The translations under genes and the position numbers were made by a program. A stretch of 64,000 nucleotides of DNA, taken from positions 620,001 through 684,000 of the forward strand of contig NZ_CP053748.1 in NCBI RefSeq assembly GCF_024400215.1, in the 5' to 3' direction. The notes below the pieces were generated by a model. The model had not been told where the DNA came from and did not search any database. It saw nothing but the letters and a program-made list of their open reading frames with translations. Source of the DNA: Massilia sp. erpn (GTDB taxonomy: Bacteria > Pseudomonadota > Gammaproteobacteria > Burkholderiales > Burkholderiaceae_D). Below, piece after piece: positions 53,324 through 61,293 of this stretch. Each line of letters opens with the position of its first letter. The first letter of the stretch is position 1.

Positions 53324-55507
53324 ATGCATACGGTTGCCAGCGCAGCGCCGGCTACGGCGCAAGACGAGCCGTCGCTGGGACATTACCAGATCCGGCGCTG
53401 CCTCGGCGAAGGCGGATTTGGCCAGGTGTTCGAAGCCTGGGACGAGCGTCTGCGCCGTCCCGTCGCCATCAAATACCTGCGCAACGCGGCCACGCTGCCG
53501 CCCGACGCCCTGCTGCGCGAAGCCCGCCTCGCCGCCTCGCTCAAGCACCGCGCCTTCGTGCGCGTCTTCGCCATCGAGGAAGCGGCGGGCATGCAATACA
53601 TCGTCATGGAACTGGTGCCGGGCAAAACGCTGCGCCAATGCCTGCAGGAGAACAATCTCGGCCGGGCCACGCCGCTGTCCCTGCTGGCCGCCATCGCCGA
53701 CGCCATGGCCGAGGCGCACGCATCCGGCCTCGTGCATGGCGACCTGAAACCCTCGAACCTGATCGTCGAAGCGGACGGCGCGCCGCGCATCCTGGACTTC
53801 GGCCTGGCGCGCCATCTCGATCCGCTGGCCACCTGCACCAGCGCCACGGCGGAACCGGCGCCGGGCACGGTGGCCTATATGGCGCCGGAACGTCTGGCCG
53901 GACAGCCCTGCGGCACGGCGGCCGATATTTACGCCCTCGGCGTGCTGCTCTACGAGTTGCTGGCGGGCCAGCGCCCCTTTCCCGAGCTGCATGGCCTGGC
54001 GCTGGCGGCCGCCCTGATGCAGACGTCGTCGCGGCAATGGCCGCTGCCGGCCGATACCGACCCGGTCCTCCTCGCCCTGCTGCTGGACATGACCGCGCCC
54101 GAGCCGCAACGGCGGCCGGCCAGCATGCGCGCCGTGCAACAGCGCCTGGCGGCGCTGGCGCCCGCCGCGCCCGGCGCGCCGCGCCGTTTCACGCTGCCGG
54201 CGCGCCGGCGGCTGGCGCGGCCGCTGCGCCACGCCCTGTTCGCGCTGCTGTCGCTCGGCCTCGTGGGCGGCACGCTCTATCTGGGCCAGGCGCCGCTGCG
54301 GCGGGCCTTGCCGGCCGGCTGGTTCCCGGCCTCTTCCGAGCAGTACACGCTGCAAGATGGCATGCGGGCCTTGCACAGCTTCGACCGCGACGGCAGCCTG
54401 GACAGCGCCGTCCAAGCCTTCAGCGCCGTCCTCGCCCGCACGCCCGCCAGCGCCGGCGCCAGTGCCGGCCTGGCGCTGGCGTATTGCCTGCGCTACAGCG
54501 GCGACGGACGCGACCCCGCTTGGCTGAAACTGGCCCACGCCAGCGCCCAGCAAGCCTTGCTGCAGGATGACCAGCTGGCGCTGGCCCATGCCGCGCTGGG
54601 CGACGTGCTGCGCCTGGAAGGCCGCTTCGACGCGGCCCAGGCCAGTTATGCGCGCGCCCTGCAGCTCGATCCGGGCGAGCCGGCCGCGCTGGCCGGCCAC
54701 AGCAATCTGCTGCTGGCCACGCGCCGCTTTGCCGAGGCCGCCACCTTCCTGCGCGAGGTGCAGCAGCGCTGGCCGCGCGAGCGGCGCTTTGCCGACCTGT
54801 ATGGCGCCTTGCTGTTCCAGCAAGGCGATTACCGCGGCGCCGAGCAAGCCTTCCGGCACAGCCTGCAACTCGACCCGGACACCGTGTTTGCCTACGCCAA
54901 TCTGAGCGCCACGCTCTTGCACCTGGACCGCGCCGACGAAGCGCTGCGCGTCCTGCAACAGGGATTGCAGATCCGCCCCAACGGCCGCCTGTACAGCAAT
55001 CTGGGCAATGCCCTGTTTGCGCGCGGCGACTATGCCGGCGCCGTGCAGGCCTTCGAACGGGCGGTCTCGGGCGCCCGCGGCAGCCCGCAGGACTATCTGA
55101 AATGGGCCAATCTGGCCGATGCCCTGCGCTGGCTGCCGGGGCGGGAAGCGGCGTCGCGCCAGGCGTATGAACACGCGGTGGCCCTGCTGGCGCCCCAGCT
55201 CGAGCGCGAACCCGGCAATGGTTTGCTCTTGTCGCGCATGGGCCTGTACCGCGCCCATCTGGACAAGCCGGCCGCCGCCCTGGCGTGGAGCGAACGCGCC
55301 CTGCGCGCCCTGCCCGCCAACGCCGATGTGCAATTTCGCGCGGCGGTGAGCTATGAGCTGGCCGGCCAGCGCTTGCAAGCCATCGCCAGCCTGGAGCAGG
55401 CCCGCAAGCTCGGCTATCCGCGCCACTTGATCGACGCCGAACCCGACCTGATCGCGCTGCGCCGCGACATCCGTTACCAACCTTTATTAAGCGAGAGCCG
55501 CAAATGA
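53324..55507 (+). CDS. Ser/Thr protein kinase with C-terminal TPR domain
   Basis: A 727-residue membrane kinase. The kinase domain (about 20-280) has GEGGFGQV, VAIK (Lys50), HGDLKPSN (catalytic Asp140; the usual HRD Arg is Gly), DFG (158-160) and APE (187-189). One TM helix (about 303-321) is followed by about 400 residues of TPR repeats (for example AALGDVLRLEGRFDAAQASY, FQQGDYRGAEQAFRHSLQLD) that would lie in the periplasm. Such kinases sense external or envelope signals and phosphorylate FHA proteins; an FHA-like sigma-54 activator is two genes away. It is the first gene of the pilC-pilD insert, overlapping the next gene by 4 bp. Confidence 0.9.
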   Translation: MHTVASAAPATAQDEPSLGHYQIRRCLGEGGFGQVFEAWDERLRRPVAIKYLRNAATLPPDALLREARLAASLKHRAFVRVFAIEEAAGMQYIVMELVPGKTLRQCLQENNLGRATPLSLLAAIADAMAEAHASGLVHGDLKPSNLIVEADGAPRILDFGLARHLDPLATCTSATAEPAPGTVAYMAPERLAGQPCGTAADIYALGVLLYELLAGQRPFPELHGLALAAALMQTSSRQWPLPADTDPVLLALLLDMTAPEPQRRPASMRAVQQRLAALAPAAPGAPRRFTLPARRRLARPLRHALFALLSLGLVGGTLYLGQAPLRRALPAGWFPASSEQYTLQDGMRALHSFDRDGSLDSAVQAFSAVLARTPASAGASAGLALAYCLRYSGDGRDPAWLKLAHASAQQALLQDDQLALAHAALGDVLRLEGRFDAAQASYARALQLDPGEPAALAGHSNLLLATRRFAEAATFLREVQQRWPRERRFADLYGALLFQQGDYRGAEQAFRHSLQLDPDTVFAYANLSATLLHLDRADEALRVLQQGLQIRPNGRLYSNLGNALFARGDYAGAVQAFERAVSGARGSPQDYLKWANLADALRWLPGREAASRQAYEHAVALLAPQLEREPGNGLLLSRMGLYRAHLDKPAAALAWSERALRALPANADVQFRAAVSYELAGQRLQAIASLEQARKLGYPRHLIDAEPDLIALRRDIRYQPLLSESRK

Positions 55508-56064
55508 GCGCTATCACCCTGCGCATCCTGTTCGACGCCCAGCAAACCAGCGGCGCCCTGTGGTGGGACTTGCAGCCGCCCTCCGACCCCACTTTCGGCC
55601 CCTGCACCGGCGCCCTGCGCTTCTCCCCCGGCGACCAGGTCAGCCTGGAGATTTATGCCGATTCGATGAAGAGCGCCGGCCTGACCGGCTTTGACGTGCT
55701 CGAATGCTGCATCATCACCCGTCCCCAGGTGATCCGCCTGCTCGATGGTGAAATGGCACAATTCGCCCAACCCTCCCCCTTCCGGTCGCAGCCGAGCGCC
55801 TGCACCCGGCTCGAAGGCGGCTTCCCGCTTGTCCCGCCGCTGGGCGACGACGCTCCGGAGTCCCTGCTGCGCCAATGGAGCGGCGTGCTGCAGGTGGACG
55901 CGCTGATCGGACGCTGGGAACTGTCGCTGGTGCTCACCGTTAATCTGCACTTTCAGGGTCAGAAAGCGCCGGTGCCGCGCGTGTTCGGCTTCGACCCGGA
56001 ATGCGAGGTCGGCGACGGCGGCCATCCGAGCCCACGCCACGGCGGGCGCGCAAGGCTGCGCTAA
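55504..56064 (+). CDS. Protein of unknown function coupled to the kinase gene
   Basis: A 186-residue, probably soluble and beta-rich protein with no signal peptide. Its ATG overlaps the kinase stop (ATGA), so the two are translationally coupled. Visible features are [51 protein letters not shown] and a C-terminal [15 protein letters not shown] do not recognise the family. It may be a kinase partner or substrate. Its stop overlaps the convergent activator gene. Confidence 0.75.
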   Translation: MSAITLRILFDAQQTSGALWWDLQPPSDPTFGPCTGALRFSPGDQVSLEIYADSMKSAGLTGFDVLECCIITRPQVIRLLDGEMAQFAQPSPFRSQPSACTRLEGGFPLVPPLGDDAPESLLRQWSGVLQVDALIGRWELSLVLTVNLHFQGQKAPVPRVFGFDPECEVGDGGHPSPRHGGRARLR

Positions 56065-57614
56065 GCATCCCGGCCCTGGCCGCGCTGCACCTCGGCCAGG
56101 GTGGCGTCCGCCAGCCCCAGCCCGCGCGCATGGCGGCGCAGTGCCTCAGCCGGGGTGCCCAGCTGGGCCGCGCTGCGCGCCCAATCGGCGCCGTTGCGCG
56201 CGATGGCGGCGGCGATTTCCGCCGCGGCGATCGCTTGCGGCGCGCGGATTTGCGGATGGCGCGCCAGCAGCTTGTACATCGACGGCCGCGACACCCCGAG
56301 CGCCTGGGCCGCGGCGCGGAGTTGCCAGCCGTTTTGCTGCAGCGCCTGCAGCACGGCCTGATCGCTCACCTCGGCCAGCACCGCGCGCGCCGCCGTGCCC
56401 GCCGGCAGCACGGCGGGCGCGGCGGCAGCGGCCGGGGCCGGCGCCACGCCGTCCAGCGACAGCGCCTCGCCCGCTTCGAGCGCGATCAGGGCGCGCTGCA
56501 CCACATGCCCCAACTGGCGGATATTGCCCGGCCACGGGGCACGGCATAAGGCCCCGATAAAGCCCGTCGGCAAGCCGGCGGCGCCATGCTGCGCCAGATA
56601 GGCGGCGGCAAAATGCACGATCAGCACGCCGATATCGGCGCGCCGCTGGCGCAGCGGCGCCAGGTGGATCACAAACGCTTCCAGGCGGCGCAACAGGGGC
56701 TGGTTGAAGCTGCCTTGCGCCAGATCGGCATCGGTGGCGGCGATCACGCGCGCCGTCGCCTGGCGCGTCCGTTCGCTGCCGAGCGGCCGGTATTCGGCCG
56801 ACTCCAGCACGCGCAGCAGCATGGGCTGGATCAGCGCCGGGGTGGCGCCGATTTCATCGAGAAACAGGGTGCCGCCGCCGGCCTCGGCAAACAGCCCGGC
56901 GCGCGCCTGGACGGCGCCCGTGTAGGCCCCCTTGCCGGCGCCAAACAGCTCAGCCACGGCCAGCGCTTCGCTCAGCGCCGCCATATTCACCGCCACCAGC
57001 GGCCCGTCGCGGCGCGCGCTGGCGGCATGGATGGCGCGCGCCGCCACTTCCTTGCCCGTCCCCGTTTCGCCCAGCAGCAAGACCGGCATCGTGGTCGCGG
57101 CCGCCTGGGCGATCAGGCGGCGCAAGCGCAGAACGGCCGCGCTGACGCCCACCAGGCCGTGCACCGGCGCGCTCTGCGGCAGCAGCCGCATCCAGTGCAG
57201 GCAGAGCAGGATGGCGCCGCCCAGTTGCAAGACCACGCCGGCCTCCAGCTGTTCCGGCCGCAGGCGCAGCGGCGCCATCACCGGCACGCCATCGGCTTCC
57301 AGCTGCATCCGGCTCAGCGGCGGCGTCAGCGTGATGCTGCCGTCGCGCGCGCATTGCAGCCGCAACGGGTCGCGCGCCACGCCGCGATGACCCAGCGGCG
57401 TGGCCGGGCCGCCGGCATGGCTGAAACCCGGCGCAAAGCGGTGCACTTCGAGCGGCACGTCGCACTCCGGCGCCAGATACTGCTGCCCTACGCGCTGCCA
57501 GTCCGGATGCCAGAGCACGGTCAGGCCCAGCAGCGGCGCGGCGTCCGCGCCGGCGCTCCACGATGAGGATGTCAGGGTGGCTTCTGGATCAGGCAATTCG
57601 GTCGGCATGGCCAT
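56061..57614 (-). CDS. Sigma-54-dependent activator with FHA-like N-terminus
   Basis: A 517-residue enhancer-binding protein from ATG 57614; a longer start (57686) would run through the upstream palindromes. The N-terminal ~55-145 has an FHA-like pattern ([37 protein letters not shown]). The AAA+ domain has Walker A GETGTGKE (182-189), sigma-54 contact loop GAYTGA (229-234, a variant of GAFTGA) and Walker [11 protein letters not shown]. The C-terminus holds two Fis-type HTH-like segments ([20 protein letters not shown] and [19 protein letters not shown]). FHA domains bind phosphothreonine, which suits control by the neighbouring kinase. Confidence 0.9.
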   Translation of the reverse strand: MAMPTELPDPEATLTSSSWSAGADAAPLLGLTVLWHPDWQRVGQQYLAPECDVPLEVHRFAPGFSHAGGPATPLGHRGVARDPLRLQCARDGSITLTPPLSRMQLEADGVPVMAPLRLRPEQLEAGVVLQLGGAILLCLHWMRLLPQSAPVHGLVGVSAAVLRLRRLIAQAAATTMPVLLLGETGTGKEVAARAIHAASARRDGPLVAVNMAALSEALAVAELFGAGKGAYTGAVQARAGLFAEAGGGTLFLDEIGATPALIQPMLLRVLESAEYRPLGSERTRQATARVIAATDADLAQGSFNQPLLRRLEAFVIHLAPLRQRRADIGVLIVHFAAAYLAQHGAAGLPTGFIGALCRAPWPGNIRQLGHVVQRALIALEAGEALSLDGVAPAPAAAAAPAVLPAGTAARAVLAEVSDQAVLQALQQNGWQLRAAAQALGVSRPSMYKLLARHPQIRAPQAIAAAEIAAAIARNGADWARSAAQLGTPAEALRRHARGLGLADATLAEVQRGQGRDA

Positions 57615-57658
57615 CGAAAACGCAGTGACTGGGTTAACGATTATGCCACCGCCGGCCG

Positions 57659-57686
57659 TGTCAACAAGCGGCCATTGACATGTCAA
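57659..57686. promoter_or_regulatory. Candidate upstream activator sites for the sigma-54 regulator
   Basis: TTGACATGTCAA (57675-57686) is a perfect 12-bp palindrome, and a further TGTCAA lies at 57659-57664. They are about 66 bp upstream of the -24 element, the usual place for an enhancer, and immediately upstream of the activator gene itself. Confidence 0.65.
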
Positions 57687-57745
57687 CAGCCAGCCTGGCG
57701 CCGCTGTTGGCGCGGGATTGGCCCTTGACCGCGGCCGCCAGGCGC

Positions 57746-57761
57746 TGGCACGGAACTTGTA
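57746..57761 (+). promoter_or_regulatory. Sigma-54 (-24/-12) promoter
   Basis: TGGCACGGAACTTGTA matches the consensus TGGCACR-N4-TTGCW at all but one position (TTGT for TTGC) with exact spacing. Transcription would start near 57773 and read the winged-helix gene from ATG 57820. Confidence 0.8.
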
Positions 57762-57819
57762 ATCATTCCGGACAACATTGCTTCACTCCCCAACAAGCAT
57801 CTCAACCGGAATCCCGACC

Positions 57820-58266
57820 ATGAACCTGCGCCCCCCATCCACCACGCCAGATCCGGAACCCACCCAGTTGCGCTTTCAGGTCAGCCTGAACGAAGAACAC
57901 GCCTTCCTCACCATCGCCCTGGAGAACAGGACCGAACTGGATCTGGGCGAACGGGTCCACCACTACAGCCTGCTGACGCTGGCGCGCCGCCGCCTGGACG
58001 ACGCCCGCCATGGCGTCGATCCCAGCTGCCAGGGCTGGATTGAGGTGGCGCACCTGGCGCGCATGCTGGGCATCGACCCGACCCACCTGAATATCCAGCT
58101 GTTTCGCGCCCGCAGCCAGATCGCGCGCGCGCTGCCGCCGGGCACGCAACTACCCAGCCTGATCGAACGCCGCCGCGGCGAACTGCGCCTGGGGGCACTG
58201 CCGTTCCAGATCATGCGCGGCTCCCGCCTGGAAGGCAGCGTGGTGCCGGGCCGGGAGCCTGCTTAA
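57820..58266 (+). CDS. Small winged-helix-like protein downstream of a sigma-54 promoter
   Basis: A 148-residue protein from ATG 57820; an upstream in-frame TTG (57778) would fall almost on the predicted transcription start. After a 35-residue beta-rich part (LRFQVSLNEEHAFLTIALEN), the central region resembles a winged helix: LTLARRRLDDARHGVDPSCQ, WIEVAHLARMLGIDPTHLNI, QLFRARSQIARALP, then a basic ERRRGELRLGALPFQIMRG. No exact family is recognised. It is the clearest target of the neighbouring activator. Its stop meets the convergent gene's stop in TTAA. Confidence 0.75.
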   Translation: MNLRPPSTTPDPEPTQLRFQVSLNEEHAFLTIALENRTELDLGERVHHYSLLTLARRRLDDARHGVDPSCQGWIEVAHLARMLGIDPTHLNIQLFRARSQIARALPPGTQLPSLIERRRGELRLGALPFQIMRGSRLEGSVVPGREPA

Positions 58267-58877
58267 GCCAGCAGGAAAAAGGCGTTGGTGGTGCGGTCGA
58301 AGCCCACCTGGGCGCCGTCCTCGGCGACCGTCAGCGCGCTGCCGGGCAGATCGCCGATAACCCAGCCGCCCAGGGGCGCCGACGACAGGTAGATTTGCAC
58401 GCCAGCCGCCAACAGCAGCTGGTCGCGCTGGCCATACAGCACGGGCTGGCAGCTCACGGGCGTCGCGGTGACCGGTGCGGCGTTGACGCTGGCGGCCTGC
58501 AGCAGACCGAACAGGGCGCTGCGGGTGCGGCTGTCGCCATTGCGCACCGCATACGCCGAACCCTGGCCCGGCGTGGCGGCAAACTGCGCACCATCGAAGA
58601 CATAGTCATAGCCGGGCACAGCCGGCTCCTGGCTTTGGTTGCCGACGTATACGGGCTGATCGAAGGCGAGGGTGCCGCTGCTCTGGTACAGATAGCAGTC
58701 GTCATCCCAGGCGAACACGATCGTCTGCGCCGCCGGGATGACTTGCCACGCCAGGCTCTGCCCCGCTACGCTGTCGACCAGCTGGCTGACGCCGCGGCTC
58801 AGCGTCACGTACTGGCCGGCGGCCTGTATCAGGGCCACGCTGGTCGCATCAATGGTGATAGTCAGCGTATGCTTCAT
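58263..58877 (-). CDS. Paralogous protein B of unknown family
   Basis: A 204-residue soluble protein with no signal peptide. It parallels the upstream gene product throughout: an N-terminal SVALIQAAGQYVTLSR, FAWDDDCYLYQSSGTL, YDYVFDGAQFAATPG, ALFGLLQAASVN, VLYGQRDQLLL, QIYLSSAPLGGWVIGD and C-terminal QVGFDRTTNAFFLLA. I recognise no family. It follows its paralogue after a strong hairpin and is probably made in smaller amounts. The two may form a hetero-oligomer, by analogy with other paired paralogues. Confidence 0.8.
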   Translation of the reverse strand: MKHTLTITIDATSVALIQAAGQYVTLSRGVSQLVDSVAGQSLAWQVIPAAQTIVFAWDDDCYLYQSSGTLAFDQPVYVGNQSQEPAVPGYDYVFDGAQFAATPGQGSAYAVRNGDSRTRSALFGLLQAASVNAAPVTATPVSCQPVLYGQRDQLLLAAGVQIYLSSAPLGGWVIGDLPGSALTVAEDGAQVGFDRTTNAFFLLA

Positions 58878-58889
58878 CTCCGTCCCCCG

Positions 58890-58919
58890 GCGCGGACCGG
58901 GATCGCTCCCGGTCCGCGC
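58890..58919 (-). terminator. Strong hairpin between the paralogous pair
   Basis: GCGCGGACCGGGA and TCCCGGTCCGCGC form a perfect 13-bp stem closed by a TCGC tetraloop, between the stop of the first paralogue and the start of the second. It lacks a T-tract, so it probably stabilises the upstream message or partly blocks read-through. Confidence 0.75.
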
Positions 58920-58927
58920 GCTGGTGC

Positions 58928-59623
58928 TCAGGCGCGCCGTGCCACGGATTCGGCACGGCGGCCGGCCACGCGCGCCGCAAAGTCCTGGCGGCTGGTCAGC
59001 TTCGCATCGTTCTGCACGAAGACATTGTTGGCGTCATCGAAGCCGATATTGGCGGTGGGGTTGACGCTGGTCAGGGTGACGATCAGGGCATTGCTGGCGA
59101 CCTGGGAAATGACGCAGCCATTGTTATCGTAGGAGCTGAGGAAAATGGACAGGGTCTCTTCCGGCTCGAAGCTGGCTTGCTCGCCATACAGGACCGAAAT
59201 GGCATTCAGCGGCGACATCGTGCCGACCTGGTTGACCACCGCCTTCTGCGCCAGGCCGAAGACCAGGTCCTGGGCCTGATTGTTCAGATCGAAGACCCCC
59301 TTGGTGCCGTTCGGGGTCGTCGCAAAGGTGTAATTGGAATTGAAGGTATACAGCGACCCCTCCTGCAGCGGCTGCGGCGTGGTGGAGCTCATGATGATGG
59401 TGGCGCCGGACTCGATCAGGGTCTGGGTCGAGTACATATAGTAGTTCTCGGTCCAGGAAACCAGGTCGGTGCCCATCGGCGCGAAGGCGAGCCAGGCAAC
59501 CGGATCGCTATTCGCGGGGTTGCTGCCGGTGGCGCTCTTGACGATGGTCAGGTACTGGCCGGCGTTGTTAATTTTTTTCAGGCCGGCGTCGTCGATATTG
59601 AAGTTCAGCTGATAGGTGGTCAT
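58928..59623 (-). CDS. Paralogous protein A of unknown family
   Basis: A 231-residue soluble protein with no signal peptide, preceded by an AGGAGAAAG site. It parallels the next gene: LKKINNAGQYLTIVKSATG, VSWTENYYMYSTQTL, GSLYTFNSNYTFATTPNG, LVFGLAQKAVVNQ, VLYGEQASFEP, SIFLSSYDNNGCVISQV and ANIGFDDANNVFV. Unlike its paralogue it ends in an extra Arg-rich tail of about 23 residues (SRQDFAARVAGRRAESVARR). The family is unknown; a structural or effector role is possible. The good ribosome site and following hairpin suggest strong expression. Confidence 0.8.
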   Translation of the reverse strand: MTTYQLNFNIDDAGLKKINNAGQYLTIVKSATGSNPANSDPVAWLAFAPMGTDLVSWTENYYMYSTQTLIESGATIIMSSTTPQPLQEGSLYTFNSNYTFATTPNGTKGVFDLNNQAQDLVFGLAQKAVVNQVGTMSPLNAISVLYGEQASFEPEETLSIFLSSYDNNGCVISQVASNALIVTLTSVNPTANIGFDDANNVFVQNDAKLTSRQDFAARVAGRRAESVARRA

Positions 59624-59702
59624 GGCTTTCTCCTAAGTGAGAGTGAATGGGTGTGCTGCGAAACCATCTTCGCCCACGGCGGGCCGCGCTTCCATTACGC
59701 GC

Positions 59703-59752
59703 GCTTACACGGCATAACAGCGCTGCCGCCGGCGCCGTGTAAGCAGGTGTAA
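59703..59752. promoter_or_regulatory. Inverted repeat in the divergent region of the paralogue and peptidase-like genes
   Basis: GCTTACACGGC (59703-59713) and GCCGTGTAAGC (59734-59744) are perfect 11-bp inverted arms, and a third GTGTAA lies at 59747-59752 in GGTGTAATCGACACC. This lies between divergent starts at 59623 and 59828, suggesting a shared operator or a hairpin. Confidence 0.6.
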
Positions 59753-59827
59753 TCGACACCGCGCCAGGCGCGCCGCGATGATGGTCCCGCCGCAATCCCG
59801 CGGCAGCAGACATCAGGGAGAAAAATT

Positions 59828-60313
59828 ATGTTGATCGTTATGACGCGCGACGGCGCCATCATGAAAACCGTCGCATCGGATGCCGGCGTGGAGGCATGGG
59901 GCAGCCTGAAACAGCTATCGGCCGGCACGCAAAGCCAGGCCAATCAGCAGATGGCGCAATTGCTCAAGCTGGTGAAGGAAAATGAACCCTTGTGCATCAC
60001 CTGCCACGGTTCGGACCAGGCCATCGGCGACGAAGGCAGCGATCCGGGCGATTGGACGTGGAGCAGCGACGATCTGGCCGTGCTGCTGGGCGGCCTGGTG
60101 GACGGCTACAAAGGGCCGATTCTGATGGAGGTCTGCGCCGAGAGCGTCACCGACTTCGCCGCGCACCTGGCGGTTTCGCTGGAGAAGAAGCGGCGGCTGA
60201 ACGGCGTCTGGATCTATGGCTATAACAAGAGCATAAGCATCAACCATCCCTTCCCGGCGCCGGCCAAGCTGGGACAGAACGCCGAACTGGCGGGCAAGCA
60301 GGTGAAGTTCTAG
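59828..60313 (+). CDS. Small caspase-like (clan CD) cysteine peptidase candidate
   Basis: A 161-residue soluble protein, preceded by an AGGGAGAAAAATT leader. Two features recall clan CD peptidases (caspases, CHAT): a hydrophobic strand ending in His-Gly (PLCITCHGSDQ, His60) and a hydrophobic strand ending in Cys (GPILMEVCAES, Cys103), separated by DWTWSSDDLAVLLGGL. A final strand VWIYGYN is also as expected. It is smaller than most such enzymes. It is divergent from the paralogous pair and is the last insert gene before pilD. Activity and substrate are unknown. Confidence 0.55.
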   Translation: MLIVMTRDGAIMKTVASDAGVEAWGSLKQLSAGTQSQANQQMAQLLKLVKENEPLCITCHGSDQAIGDEGSDPGDWTWSSDDLAVLLGGLVDGYKGPILMEVCAESVTDFAAHLAVSLEKKRRLNGVWIYGYNKSISINHPFPAPAKLGQNAELAGKQVKF

Positions 60314-60325
60314 CACGGCCGGGGC

Positions 60326-60353
60326 TTGCGGCGCGAGCGGCATGCTTTAATAT
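60326..60353 (+). promoter_or_regulatory. Candidate sigma-70 promoter of pilD
   Basis: TTGCGG (60326-60331), 16 bp, then TAATAT (60348-60353), about 40 bp before the pilD start. A separate promoter would be needed because pilD is cut off from pilBC by the insert. Confidence 0.5.
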
Positions 60354-60393
60354 AGAGCATCCCGATCAAGGCAATCAACCGGACTAAAATAAG

Positions 60394-61263
60394 ATGCTCG
60401 AAGAAACCCTGTTGTTCGCGCCCGCGGCCAACCTTGCCGCCACCATTGTCGCCGGCATTTTCGGCCTGATGATAGGCAGCTTCCTGAACGTGGTGATCTA
60501 CCGCCTGCCAAAGATGATGCAGCGCGAGTCGGATAATTATGTGGCGGCCGAATCGGGCAAGCAGCTGCCGCATACCGACCGCTTCAACCTGATGGTACCG
60601 CGTTCGGCCTGCTCGCATTGCGGCCATCAGGTGACGGCGCTGGAGAATATTCCGGTGTTCAGCTGGCTGGCCCTGCGCGGCAAGTGCAGCAGCTGCAAAA
60701 ACCCGATCTCGGCGCGTTATCCGGCCATCGAAATGCTGACTGCCCTGCTGTCGGCGGCCCTGGTCTGGCAGTTCGGCAGCGGCTTTATGGGCCTGGCCAC
60801 CCTGGTCTTTGCCTGGATGCTGATCGCCATGACCTTCATCGACGCCGACACCCAGCTGCTGCCGGACGATCTGACCTACCCGCTGCTGTGGGCCGGCCTG
60901 CTGGTGAATCTGAACGGCACCTTCGTGCCGCTGCGCGACGCCGTGATCGGCGCCGCCGCCGGCTATCTGGCGCTATGGAGCATCTACTGGCTCTTCAAGC
61001 TGGCGACAGGCAAGGAAGGAATGGGGTATGGTGACTTCAAGCTGCTGGCGGCGCTGGGCGCCTGGCTGGGCTGGGCCATGCTGCCTTCGATCATCCTGCT
61101 GTCTTCGGTGGTGGGCGCAGTGGCCGGCATCTGCCTGATTGTCTTTGCGCGGCATGGCCGCAACAACCCGATTCCCTTTGGCCCTTATCTGGCGGCGGCG
61201 GGCATGATCGCGCTGATCTTCGGTGCGCCCATCAGCCGTTTCACCAGCAGCCTGGCGGGCTAA
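60394..61263 (+). CDS. pilD: Prepilin peptidase / methyltransferase PilD
   Basis: A 289-residue inner-membrane aspartic protease with about eight hydrophobic segments. The N-terminal domain has two CxxC pairs (CSHCGHQV and CSSCKNPISARYP), followed by the first catalytic Asp region (FIDADTQLLPDDLTYPLLW) and the GMGYGDFKLLAALGAWLGW motif with the second. It cleaves and N-methylates type IV prepilins. coaE follows 30 bp downstream, as in other Betaproteobacteria. Confidence 0.96.
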   Translation: MLEETLLFAPAANLAATIVAGIFGLMIGSFLNVVIYRLPKMMQRESDNYVAAESGKQLPHTDRFNLMVPRSACSHCGHQVTALENIPVFSWLALRGKCSSCKNPISARYPAIEMLTALLSAALVWQFGSGFMGLATLVFAWMLIAMTFIDADTQLLPDDLTYPLLWAGLLVNLNGTFVPLRDAVIGAAAGYLALWSIYWLFKLATGKEGMGYGDFKLLAALGAWLGWAMLPSIILLSSVVGAVAGICLIVFARHGRNNPIPFGPYLAAAGMIALIFGAPISRFTSSLAG

Positions 61264-61293
61264 GGCCGGCCGCCTCAAGGAAAACACAGAAGC

